DNA from: Anaeramoeba flamelloides | Lineage: Eukaryota > Metamonada > Anaeramoebidae | DNA: 64,000 bases | NCBI GenBank assembly: GCA_027625915.1 | Contig: JANTQA010000036.1 | Span: 10,065,001 to 10,129,000, forward strand | Reading direction: 5' to 3' | In this document: one piece after another, positions 53,553 through 64,000 of the stretch | Layout of the letters: each line of letters opens with the position of its first letter | Position numbering within the stretch: the stretch's first letter is position 1 | Notes under the pieces: generated by a model | The model's input: the letters and a program-made list of their open reading frames with translations, nothing else | Told to the model about the DNA's origin: nothing | Database searches by the model: none | Made by a program: the position numbers and the translations under genes

Positions 53553-56500
53553 TTAAGGACAATAAATTAATATATTTTTATTCATTTTAATATATTCCCT
53601 TTGAATCAAGCTTCTAATTCCTTGTTCGATAAAATTTGGGGAAGGTTTAAATCGGTTTTTAGTTAGTTCTGTTAGTATAAAAAACAAATCTGGTTTCTTA
53701 ATTTTTTTTTTCTTTTTAAGAATTTTTACAATCATTGTCATTAATAACAATTTCCTCTCTTCTGTTTCTAAAAAAGTTTTGGAATTTTTGTTTTTTTCAG
53801 TGTAATTTTGTGGCATTCTTTTAATTTCAATAATTTTTGTTTGAGGAACAAAATTATTGTTTAAAAGAAAGATATCATTTGAGGAAATTGCTGTATTATT
53901 TTCATTCCTTTTACGAATTAAAAGTGGGTTATTTCCAGAGACTAATCCAATCAAAGCGCCAATTAAATTAAATTGTGGTATTCCGGTATTATCCAACAAG
54001 TCTTGGAAAGTAACTTCAAGATTAGGATTTTGGCCATTAAATAGTAAAATGATTAACATTTGAAAAGTGGATGTTAGTAATTGCTGTTTAAATATATTGT
54101 TATTGTTATTTCCATTTTCATTTTCATTTAGAGTAATGGTTATATTATTATTACACTTGTCATTGGTTAATTGAGCATTCAAATAATAATCAATTTTGGC
54201 AAAGCCAGCATTATATTGCCAATTCAAAAGCCTTCCAGGATGAATGAGATCATAATATTCATAAAAAACCTTCAGGTTGTTATCCAAAAAAATGGGCATA
54301 TTACATTCTAATTGGGAAATTTCCGGCCAAACACTTTGTTTAAAAATCCAAGGATTGATTTTAATGGGGAATTTTTTTTTCGATCTTTTGAGGTAAAATG
54401 ATTGGAAATTAGTATCTTCGTGTTTAGAATTTTCAATGTCCTCAAAAATTTTATCCATTTTATTTGTAAATGAATTGCCATATTTCATTTTCATTTCTGT
54501 GACTAATCTTTTTTCATAAAATTCGTTTTTTAAATTCAAAATATATCTACGAGATAAATAAAATACATAATATGTTTTAAATAAATCCTTATCATGTAAA
54601 AAGCTAATAACATCAATTATCCCAGCAAAAATATTTTCGATCTGTTTTTCCTCTTTGAGGTGACATTGGAGTAATTGGAAATCAATGAATTTTGGCAAAT
54701 TTCTTGTACAGAAGGAATTATAATTTAAAAAATATAAAAAGCATTTCCCCCCTTCTGTATACATTTCTGGTTCATTGGCGAAGTCACTCTTGATTAATCT
54801 CTGATAAATGAATCTCAAATTTATAATCTCTCTTGTAATCGTATAATCTTGAATTTCGTTAATGCTGTTTTCATATTGCTTAACCAGCTCTAATCCCATA
54901 TTTGTTATGGTCTTACAAAACTGAGCAATAAACCATTTTTTATGAGAATTTTGAAGACAAAAATTATAAATAGACTTTAATGGCTCTACTTGGATTTCCT
55001 TTATTAACTTGCGCCATTCCACTTTTTTAGATTCGATTATTTTAATCCGAGAATAAAAATAATGTTTCTTAATAATCTCATTTAAAGGGGTTCGCAATGA
55101 TTCAAATAAATAATTTGAAATTCTTAAATTTTCTTGATGCATTATTTTTTTAACCTAGGAATTAATAATTGGATTGAAATAGTATATAATTAAATTGAAA
55201 TGACCAATAATTATAATAAAAAAAAATGTTGAATAAACATTGTGATTATAAAATAAGAATTTAATAAAATTATATTTTTTTTTTTCAATATAATTCTTTT
55301 CAAAATAAAACAAAAAAAAGTTCACAATTTTCAAATAATTATTTCCATTATCCATAAAACAAAGATTTTTCTTAAATCATAAATAGTCAATAAAAAAAAA
55401 AAAATTATGATATATTTTTTATTATTTTTTTGTTAATCGAGTTTATTCAAAACATATTAAACATTCTAGTTCTTAAAAATCTTGAGGCTGTTGTATATAT
55501 TGTTGTTAATAGTATTACTGTTTTTAAAAGTCTCTAGTCTAGAAAAAAAGGTCTATTTTTTTTTTGGGGGGGGGTAGAAAAAATTTTAAATGGATATGAC
55601 AATGAGTTTTCGTAAAATACAACTTTAGGATATTTTTTTGAAGAGATAATAACTAATAGTTTTGAAAACACTCTTATCATCTAAAAAACTCAAATATCAA
55701 AAAAAAAAAATAACCTATTGATAAATATTTCAAGTCCTAGGTTTTCCAGGATTCAAAAGAGTCAAGTAAAACCATATATATTTTACTCTATTTTTTTAAA
55801 TTCTGGAAAACCTAACGAAAATTTCCGTATAGTGCCGTCAAGTGCCTAGCTTTTCCAGAATTCAAAAAATTAGAGAAAAATCACAGATTTTACTCAATTC
55901 TTTTAAATTCTGTAAAAGCTAACTGCGGTTTTTTTACTTTTTGAAATAAACCGAAAATTTCATAAATTTTCTGTTTCTTTCTCAAAAATTAAATAAAAAT
56001 TTAACGAGAGTGTCCTAGGTTTTCTTGAGGTTTTCTGTTTTATTTATAAAGTAAAAAAAACCTAGAACACTTCACAAATAAAACAGAAAACTCAAGAAAA
56101 CCTAACGAGAGTGTCCTAGGTTTTTTTTACTTTTTGGAATAAACCGAAAATTTATTAAAATTTTCTGTTTATTTCAAAAATTAAAAAAAACCTAACGGAA
56201 AAATCAAAAGGAAAAATATTATTTCCAATTTAAAAGAACAAATAATTCTTTATTAGTCCAAATAATTGATTCCCGATTTGAAAGATATTCATCAGATTTA
56301 AAATACTTTTAAAAATAAAATAAAATGACATCTTATCTAGAAGCAAAAAAATTTTCAAATTTTCTACTATTAAATTGAAAAAAAATATTAACAGATCCTG
56401 GAAAATTGGATTTTTCAATCTAAATTGTAAAATAACTTTAGAAATATTTTTTGATCAAAGATCCTTTTATTAACCAATAGTGTTTATTAAAGTTATCAAA

Positions 56501-59500
56501 ATTTGAAAAATTAGCAAATGTTTGATTTTTTTTTCAAAAAATTTTTTCATGATCGTGGTGTGTCCAAAAATGTAGAAATGAGCTGAAACAAAAAATCTAT
56601 TGTTTTTTGTTGAAATTTCACCAACAATTATTGATCGATCAAATGATTAGATGCCATCAGCTACTTGTATGTAATTTTTTTATTTAACTAACTCAACATA
56701 AACCTTCTATCAACCATTGAAAAAAATTTTTTTCGATCGAACAAAACAAATTACATACCTGACTCAAAAAAAGGAAATTAAAAAAAAAAACAAAAAAGAC
56801 AAAAAATGATAAAAATAGTTTTTAAAATCAAAATTATTTCCAAATTTGATGTAAAGTATCGTATTGTTAGTCTTTAAACTGTTTAAACTGTGTCCAATAT
56901 TTTTCAGATTTAGTTTATTTTTACTGTTAAATTCCATTCAACAAAATTTTAATTTTATCTTGGAGTTCTTAAAAGGATTATTCAAATTACTCTATAAATG
57001 TAATTTTTGTTTTTAATTGATTTGTGAAGGTGTTGTGCTTATTTCTTCAAATTGTTCAGAAAAAATTTTTTGGAAATTGAATTAAAAATTTTCTTTTATT
57101 AATAAGAAAATACAAGTAATTCAAAATAATCAAAATATTTTTAAAGATTGAGCAACCAATATCTCAAAAAGAAAGTACTTTTTAAACCAAGCTCATGGTA
57201 GTATTGGGATTTTTTATACTTATAATCCAATAGACTCGGAATAATATGAGTACTAATACCTTAAGTGACTAGTAACTCTTATTTATTTTTTTCCCCAAAG
57301 ATAATAGAGTAACTATTTACACGCGGGTACAATTAAACCCGATATGTGACTTCATTTATCAACCTTAGAGAGATGAGTTAATCATTATTAAAAGATTTCA
57401 TTTTTCCTAATTATATTCCAGTCAAAAGATCCGATCCTTTTAAGTTGTATTTTTGGATCAAATTAGAAAAAAAAAAAATTATTTTGAAGAAATCTCGCTT
57501 TTAGTGATTTCTGAGAGTCTGAGTGAATAAGTAATCTTGAACCTTTAATCTTATTTTAAAAATTCAATCGACAAATAAACTAAATATTGAATCCTTGAAG
57601 ATCTAAAAAAAATATGATTATCTATTTTATTCACAAATATTTATGAAAATTTTTGAAATTTAAAAGATTTGGCAATATTCTTTTTCAAATATTCAGAGTA
57701 TAAACAAGGAACAATTATATCTTAAAATCAGTTATTTGAGAACTTCTATTATTTTTTTTTTAATATATTTATTTATTTGAATTAGTTTTATCTGTTGGAA
57801 AATCTTTAAAAAATTGAGAAATAATCGTAAAATCTATTTGATAGATTTAATCTTTGCGTTGTTAATAACTCACTGAAAGATTTAAGATTATGGTTATTAA
57901 TTATTGATTATAAATAATCAAATTAAAAATTATTTCTTTAGATTATAAGTTGAATATTTCCAGGGTTTTAAAAAAGTATTTCGGATGAATTTTTAATTTG
58001 ATTGTTTGGTTCTTTTTTATCTCGATTTTTTTATTTAATCATTTACAAAAATTGATTTGAACTGTTCTTTGAATCATAAAATTCTATTTTTTTCCAAGTT
58101 TAAAATAATTATTGTAATTTTTTTGAAATTAAGTAGATTTTTTAAACTGCGTTATTTTAGAACTTAGTGAGTTTTATTTTTAAAGTGTATTTTTGTACAC
58201 TTCTTTTACAAACAAATATTATGATTTCTTTCTTCTTTCAAAGAAAATAATTTTCTTTTAAATAATTCAGAAATATGTTGAATTTTGGGCTTTTCTAAAA
58301 TGAGAAAAATGGATCAAAACTTTTGAAAACAATAATTCGCTCCTGAAAACAGCATTAAAAGAAAGTTTGGTCGTAGTAATCGGATTTTTACTTTGTTTTA
58401 AAATTTCCAAGATGCATTAAAATTTTTTTGAATTTACTATTGAATTTGCTTGAAGATTTTTTTTATGTTTACTAGTCCCTTAAATAAAAAATGACAAAGC
58501 CAGCATTTGAAATTTAATTGGAATAGAATTTTAATTGATTATCCTGTTTTTTCAATTTGGTAATATGAGGTTCGGTTTAGGATTCTTCTTTCACACAAAG
58601 TCTTCTAATACTGATATTTGAATTATCAACGGGAAAAAATTTCACTTGATTATTATTATTTCAAACACGACTCTTGATTTCATTTAGCATTCAATGTTCA
58701 CCCAATACCTATTGAGTGTATACCATAAAAAGTAACCAAACAAATAAATAGAGATCCACAAATCACAATCTCTTTCTTTTAAAAATCTCACTTGGTATCA
58801 AAAAAGGAGTAAAGTCAAAATTTTTGCCCATTAATTCTTCAAAGACCGACAATAGTTTTTATTTGTTTGTGGGATTCACAAAATTAGTTTTTTGGATCTT
58901 GGGTCGATCAAACTTGAGGTAATAAGATCGAGTTTGGTTTTTTAATGCGAGAGTTTTGTCATCTTTTCAAATTGAAGAAAAAGAAAAGGAAAAAAACAAA
59001 CCTGTTGAAAATATTCTCCCAATCCCAGATTTTGTAGTAATAAAGCACTATTGTTTTTGAAGTATTGCTTTGAATTTTGCAAAAAACTTTGCTCAAAATA
59101 TTGGTTCGAATAATTGGTACCTTCTGATATTTCTTGCGTCATCTGCAATAAGGTTTTAATTTGAATACGATCAATCGTTTTTCCCATCCTTTCCTTATTA
59201 ATTTCCATGAGAATCCCATTTGTTAACAGTTTGTTGGTGTCTGGTTGTTTGTTTTCAAAAACTAAATTTCTCCAGAGTTTGTTTCCAAACAACTTAATGG
59301 TCTTCAAATTATTCCTTTTTAAATATCCATTTTCCTAAAGAGAAACAAAAAAGAGAAAAAATTTTCATTTAAACCAAGCCAAGTCATTTCTGATGTTAGT
59401 GAGCCTTTTTTTGTCACACAATTGTTAAAAAAAAAGTCTTACCAAGGTATGAAAAATACCACAAATTGTGTTTAGTTTCCTACTAAACAATTTCCAATTG

Positions 59501-59730
59501 GTGAGCATTAGCTGTAAGACATTTTCTGAGTGTACGTTTTGAACAAAGACACAAAGATCATTTGCATATTGCTTGAGAATTGTTTTTAATTCACAATACA
59601 CCTCTTTTTCTTTTCCTTTGTTAAGATAATTTTGGATCAAAAAGTAATACTTGTAATAAATGATTTCCTTTGTGGTACCCTTGATTACTAAATTTAAAAA
59701 ATTTAAGATTTGGTTTATATTTGTTGACAT
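53553..59730 (-). CDS. Cullin (scaffold of a cullin-RING ubiquitin ligase), three exons
   Basis: Scaffold joining a substrate adaptor to the RING protein and E2 for ubiquitylation in cytosol/nucleus. Model: exons 59730-59443, 59334-59002, 55154-53553; 740 aa, a normal cullin length. Introns 108 and 3847 bp, both phase 0. Joins lie in family-consistent sequence: LTNWKLFSRKLNTICGIFHTL|ENGYLKRNNLKTIKLFG, and LGLGEYFQQ|VKKIMHQENLRISNYL. N-terminal cullin repeats cover about 1-370. The cullin-homology region begins DKDLFKTYYVFYLSRRYILN (about 400); IKINPWIFKQSVWPE and STFQMLIILLFN follow. The C-terminal winged helix carries the neddylation site context IVKILKKKKKI (Lys near 687) and TKNRFKPSPNFIEQGIRSLI. 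It ends IYCP rather than the usual YLA. Divergent; cullin subtype not assignable. The Asn-rich insert around residue 555 is a local peculiarity. Confidence 0.9.
55735..56200. repeat. Palindrome-array element F3 (about five chained hairpins)
   Basis: Successive imperfect palindromes: 55737-55815 (AGGTTTTCCAGGATTC paired with TTCTGGAAAACCT); 55852-55921 (AGCTTTTCCAGAATTC with AATTCTGTAAAAGCT); 55923-55995 (GGTTTTTTTACTTTTTG arm); 56013-56105 (CCTAGGTTTTCTTGAGGTTT with AAACTCAAGAAAACCTAA); 56117-56197 (CCTAGGTTTTTTTTACTTTT with AAAAAAAACCTAACG). Spacers read AGAGTGTCCTAGG or GTCAAGTGCCTAGC, so the unit boundary is shared. Confidence 0.7.
56558..56930 (+). repeat. Dispersed repeat family R, copy R6
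   Basis: Same blocks as R4: TTGAAATTTCACCAACAATT, GATCAAATGATTAGATGCCA, AACCTTCTATCAACCATTG and AAACTGTTTAAACTGTGTCC. In cullin intron 2. Confidence 0.65.
57261..58483 (+). mobile_element. TTAA-bounded element X1 (1.22 kb)
   Basis: Left end TTAAGTGACTAGTAACTC, right end TTTACTAGTCCCTTAA, an imperfect 15-bp terminal inverted repeat including TTAA. Aligns throughout with X2 (60766-61983) in the opposite orientation and with a diverged copy at 19210-20300. Non-coding. The flanks of X1 and X2 are unrelated, so each is a separate insertion. Lies in cullin intron 2. Confidence 0.7.
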
Positions 59731-60765
59731 CGAACAAAGAAGAAAAATGAAAAATATTATTGTAAACCAAATTTATATTTTATGTTTCTGAGGGAGGGTT
59801 TTTGATTGAAAGAGTTGTCAAGTTTTTGTTATTCTGTGTTTAATAATTGGATTTGTAAACACACCAAAAACCACATTTTATATTTTTACTTTTCTACTAT
59901 TTAACAATCTTTCAGTAAACATGGTTTTAAATAAGGTTTGGGTGTTTGTTTGATCTCTTTGGCAATTGTAGAAAATTTGTTGAAAGAAAGGTGTCGAAGA
60001 TCTTGACAAAAAGAAATCGATTAAATCAAAGGATAGAAATCACAAGAGTAGATTTTCAAAAATATATCAAAAGACTTTCTAACCTAATCAAAACTTTTTT
60101 CATGTATTTCAAAATATAAAAAGTTTATCAATCGATATTTCTATATACTTTGATAGGAGTGTGGTCGGTTTGTTAGTGAACAATTTTTGAGAATAAGTTT
60201 CTGTATCTTTTATAATATTGGTAATTTTAACAAATACTTTTTGGTTGATTTGATAATGATTATTTCTTTTCAATCAAGAGAGTAAAAACTGTTTAAATCC
60301 CTATTGAATTTCATAAAAATCAATGTTCTAATAATTGATTAGTTTTAACTTTGAAAAAAATAAATGTTTTATTTTTTCGGAATTAGACATTAAATGTGAT
60401 GAGTGTTTAATTTCTTCAATTTTTTTTTTAAAAGCCAATAGTTACTGATAAATTCCAATAGATTTGAGAAAAATTTTAGTTGAATTTCTATTTTGTAATC
60501 AATAACCACAACATTTAAACCAACACAATAAAAAGTGCCTTTTGAAGCCAAAGCTATTTTCAAAAGTTTACAAGAAGTAGTCCAATAAATTTTGATACTC
60601 AAAGCAAAGACAAAAAAAGTTCTAAAAAGGAAAATGAAGTAAAAATTTTCAGATAATTATCTGAATTTATCAGTACCTTTCATTCAAAATTAACACCTAA
60701 CCCAGAATATTTCACTACAATTCATAAAAAGGAACACTTGAATAAATAGAGATTAAAAATTTCAT

Positions 60766-61983
60766 TTAATGGACTATTAAACTAAAAAAAATCTTCAAGT
60801 AAATTTACTAACAAATTAAAAAAAATTTTACCGTATCTTGAAATTGAAAAATCAAAGTAAAAATCTGATAACTACAATACATGGCTTCTTTTAATGCTAT
60901 TTTCTGAAATGAATTATTGTTTTTAAAAGTTTGGTCCATTTTTCCCATTTTTGAAAAGTTCAAAATTCAACATATTTCCAAATTATTTAAAAAAAATTAT
61001 TTTCTTTGAAAGAAGATTGAAATCTTATTGCCTGTAAAGGAAATGTACAAAAATACACTTTAGAAATGAAACCACTAAGTTCTAAAATAACCAAGTTTAA
61101 AAAATCTACTTTATCTCAAAAAAAATACAATAATTATTTTAAACTCGTAAAAAATATAATTTTTTGATCAAAGAACAGACCAAATCTATTTTTTCAAATG
61201 ATTAAATGAAAAGATATGAGAAAAAGAACAAAAGAATCGAATTAAAAATTCATCCAAAATACTTTTTTAAAACCTGGAAAATACAACTTATTCTCTAAAG
61301 AAATACTTTTTAATTTGATTATTTATAATCAATAATTATAAACCCAATCTTAATTATTTCAGTAAGTCGTTAACAACCCAATGATTAAATGTATCCAATA
61401 GGTTTTACATTTATTTCTCATTTTTTTCAAGATTTTGCAACAAATAAAACAATTCAAATGCAAATTTCTAATAATAAAAAAAATAATATATTTATCAAAT
61501 ACCTGATTTTAATACAAACAGTTCCTTGTTTATACTCTTGATATTTGAAAAAGTATATTGACAAGTCTTTTAAATTTCAAGAAAATTCATAAATATTTGT
61601 GAATAAAATAGATGATCATAAATTTTTTAGATCTTCAAGGATACAATATTTGATTTATTTTTCAGGTATTTTTAAAATAATATTAAAGACACAACGTTAA
61701 TTGTTCATAAAGACTCTCAGAAATAACTAAAAGTGATATTTCTTCAAAAATAAATTTTTTTGCAAATTTTTATTTTTCTAATTTGATCCCAAAAACCCAA
61801 CAAAAAAGGATCAGATCTTTTAACTGAAAATTCCATTGAAAAATGAAATCTTTTAAAAATGATTATTCATTTCTCTAAAGTTGACAAACGAAGTTTCATA
61901 TTGGGTCTTAATTGTATCCTAATGTAAATAATTACTCTATTACCTTTGGAAAAAAAAATAAATAAGAGTTACTAGTCCCTTAA
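60766..61983 (-). mobile_element. TTAA-bounded element X2 (1.22 kb), inverted relative to X1
   Basis: TTAA at 60766-60769 and 61980-61983. Reverse strand begins TTAAGGGACTAGTAACTCTT; the opposite end is TTAATGGACTATTAAAC. Collinear with X1 across 1.2 kb with moderate divergence. Its near end lies about 1.04 kb upstream of the cullin ATG. Confidence 0.7.
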
Positions 61984-62723
61984 TGATTCGAAATTTCTTT
62001 CTCAAAAATATCAAAATTGAAAAGTTTATTAGATTTAAGGACAAAGTCCTTGGATGAAAAAAGTAAAATAATGTAGAAAATCACCCTTGAATAAGTTATG
62101 TAATCCAAATAATATTTCCATAAATGAGAATTTCTTTGAGAAAAAATAAGAAATTTTCACAATTTTTACAAATTTCATAATTGTTTAATCGTTAGATAAT
62201 GCCAAAATTTTGTTTTTAATATTTTAGAATTTCCATTTCAACTTTCATAACTCACACTATTTTCTTGGGCTGTTCTAGGGATTTTTAAAATTTTCTTTTA
62301 CAAGTTTGAATTGTTCTCAAATTTTAAATGCACTTGAAAATTCCCAAAGCCATTTTTTGCAATTATTTTTTTTGTTAATTTCAATTTTCCTTTTTATTTA
62401 AAAAGTAAGTAAAAGAGTCTTCGTGAAAAGGTAGAGATGACAAAAAATGTTTTTTTTTTTTATGACCAATTTCTTCGGTGTGAAAATTTTTTGGGAGAAG
62501 TAATAGTGAAAAGACATAATTAATCAACCCCCTCAAGGGTGGGAACGTAGTCCTTAAGGGTAATATTTTTATTGTGTCCATAATTGTTGAAATTGAACAA
62601 TGTTTTTTCTTTGCAAATTTGATCCTTTAAATTTGAAATACCTATAAAATTGTATTTAATGTAGGCACCATTTATAAAAAGCAATAATGACAATGATATA
62701 GGTTTTTATTCCAAAAGTAAAAG

Positions 62724-63209
62724 TACTGTAGCCAAAATAAAGCATGTAAAAAAAAAAAAATTTAATCCGTGTAGCTAAATAAAAAACGTGTTTTTTTCTT
62801 ATAGAAGACCTATACATCAACCTACCAAAGAAAACAATAATAAACCCTAAAAAAAATATAGTATTGGTTTCTTAAAGTTCTATTATTTAAAAAGAAATTC
62901 TAAACATGAAGGATCAAATTGGAAAATTTATCTCAACAAAGAGTTAATTTTTCATAAACATTTTTATTAAAAAAAAAAATAATTTCAAAAAAAGATGAGA
63001 ATATTATGAAAAATTTTCAACAAATTCCATTCCTAATTTTAAATTTTACTAAAAATATCGATGGCTTTACTATCAAAATTTATTTGTACTTGGAAATACT
63101 ATTGGGTCGTCACTTGGATGTTGCCTTAGGAACAAGAAGAAAATAAGCGCAGATTATATTTTGAAACACTGGTTAGAGTTGTTGTGCATGCATTATTTAG
63201 ATTACTGTA
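62724..63209. mobile_element. Family Z element, copy B (complete)
   Basis: TA at 62724-62725 and 63208-63209. Left end CTGTAGCCAAAATAAAGCA, right end (reverse strand) CAGTAATCTAAATAATGCA, with further inverted similarity (CGTGT, TTTCAAAATAT). Same interior as copy A at 18211-18686, same length class (about 480 bp). Confidence 0.75.
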
Positions 63210-63243
63210 ACTGCATTAAAATTCAAAGTTAAAATCTATATTA

Positions 63244-63431
63244 CAGCCAGTTCCACTATTAAGATAAAAACTTTGAAAGACAATTAAGACACATAAAAAA
63301 TCTCGAATAAATACACACTATTAAAATTCTAGGAAAAAAAATTGTAAAAAAAAAAAAAAATCCAAAAAAAGTGCTTCAATTTGAGGTTTTTTTGTGTTTT
63401 AAATCTTGTTTGTTAAAAGTAAAATTGGCTG
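63244..63431. mobile_element. MITE family W, copy W4 (most diverged)
   Basis: 188 bp between TA at 63242-63243 and 63432-63433. Left CAGCCAGTTCCACTATTAAG, right AAAGTAAAATTGGCTG. The internal AAAAAATCTCGAATAA and CAATTTGAGGTTTTTTTGTG blocks are recognisable. Starts 34 bp after Z copy B. Confidence 0.75.
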
Positions 63432-63639
63432 TAAAAAAATTTGGAAAAAAGTAAGTGGATTACAAAATGTCTTATTTGGGTAATTTTTGATTTCTACAAG
63501 AATCTAGTTTTTTTTTTTTTTGACCTTTCAAACAAAGGGAATTTAAGAGATCAGTTCAAACTCTAATTTTCAATATAAGTTTTCAAAAAATAATAGAATT
63601 TACATATAAACGACATTCCAAAAAATTTGACATAGATTA

Positions 63640-63965
63640 AACAGTATTAAAGAATAAAAATGACAGTTTTTACTTTCAGATTTGAAAATAATTGTGATTT
63701 TACAAAATAATTTACTAATTTTTTATCTATTCCTTTTTTATCTACATTTCATTTTTCCTAGTATGAAATTTGTTTTGTTCAATCAAAATTTTTTTCCATT
63801 TGTTGGTATAAAGTTGAAGCTGTGTTTAGTTTAATAAAAAACTCATATAAAATAAGTTGGTGATATCTAAAAACTTGATCTATCGATAATTATTGGTTAA
63901 ATTTCAGAAAATTAACCAATAATTTTTTTATTCTGTTCCTTTCAAAATATTTGGAAACAAACTTT
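63640..63965 (-). repeat. Dispersed repeat family R, copy R7
   Basis: Reverse-oriented relative of R4-R6: AAACAGTATTAAAGAATAA, TTTCATTTTTCCTAGTATGA, GGTGATATCTAAAAACTTGA and GATAATTATTGGTTAAATTTC. More diverged than R4/R5. Confidence 0.45.
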
Positions 63966-64000
63966 TTTTTGATAGATTATTTTTTTATTTTAATTTTATA

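Larger units (their letters stand above)
55155..59001 (-). other. Cullin intron 2 (3847 bp)
   Basis: Donor CAG|GTTTGT, acceptor CCTAG|GTT. Houses palindrome array F3 (55735-56200), R6 (56558-56930) and the X1 element (57261-58483). No cullin-like coding segment is left inside. Confidence 0.8.
59731..64000. other. Region upstream of the cullin gene
   Basis: No gene seen up to the right edge. Contains X2 (60766-61983), Z copy B (62724-63209), W4 (63244-63431) and R7 (about 63640-63965), with AT-rich DNA between. The cullin promoter should lie in roughly 59731-60765, but I could not identify elements. Confidence 0.5.

Overview
This is eukaryotic nuclear DNA from an AT-rich protist. The evidence is very high A+T outside genes, long Asn, Lys/Glu and Ser tracts in proteins, GT-AG introns, and conserved eukaryotic families (beta-adaptin, cullin, ankyrin-TKL kinase, Slo-type K+ channel). 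The combination of KEKEK-rich and poly-Asn ankyrin proteins with repeat-filled introns recalls amoebae, possibly Anaeramoeba. That placement is a guess from style and was not tested.

Seven protein genes are supported, all on the minus strand. From left to right they are: a gene cut by the left edge (1-1379, unknown); a single-exon Slo/BK-like K+ channel (5641-9903); a single-exon multi-pass membrane protein (15505-16323); an ankyrin-repeat TKL kinase made of two exons around a 4-kb intron (21391-29282); an AP-1/AP-2 beta-adaptin of four exons (33241-42056); a single-exon coiled-coil protein with UVR-like motifs and DLF/FGGL peptides (45852-49358); and a cullin of three exons (53553-59730). 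The three spliced models come from matching protein families across putative splice sites. All six introns are phase 0, and all six acceptors read TAG followed by G.

The rest is a dense layer of small repeats. It holds: 194-bp TA-flanked MITEs (W: 11879, 20690, 52808, 63244); about 480-bp TA-flanked elements with roughly 60-bp terminal inverted repeats (Z: 18211, 62724, and a partial copy at 40065); two TTAA-bounded families with related ends (X: 57261, 60766, with a diverged copy near 19210; Y: 17299, 30282); an older dispersed family (R: seven copies); a family with GGGCCC-bearing ends (V: 2395, 22655); non-LTR (LINE) reverse-transcriptase remnants (22880, 31130, 37080, 52300, and a tail at 1590); and arrays of chained imperfect palindromes (F: 1638, 52620, 55735). 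Several are nested, which gives natural empty-site comparisons.

The genes do not form a pathway. Beta-adaptin and the neighbouring coiled-coil protein could both act in clathrin-coat trafficking, but that link rests only on short motifs. I saw no tRNA, rRNA, CRISPR, viral or prokaryotic-operon features. The most unusual material is the palindrome arrays, the kilobase inverted pairs around exons of the cullin and adaptin genes, and the ankyrin-kinase gene split by a repeat-filled intron.
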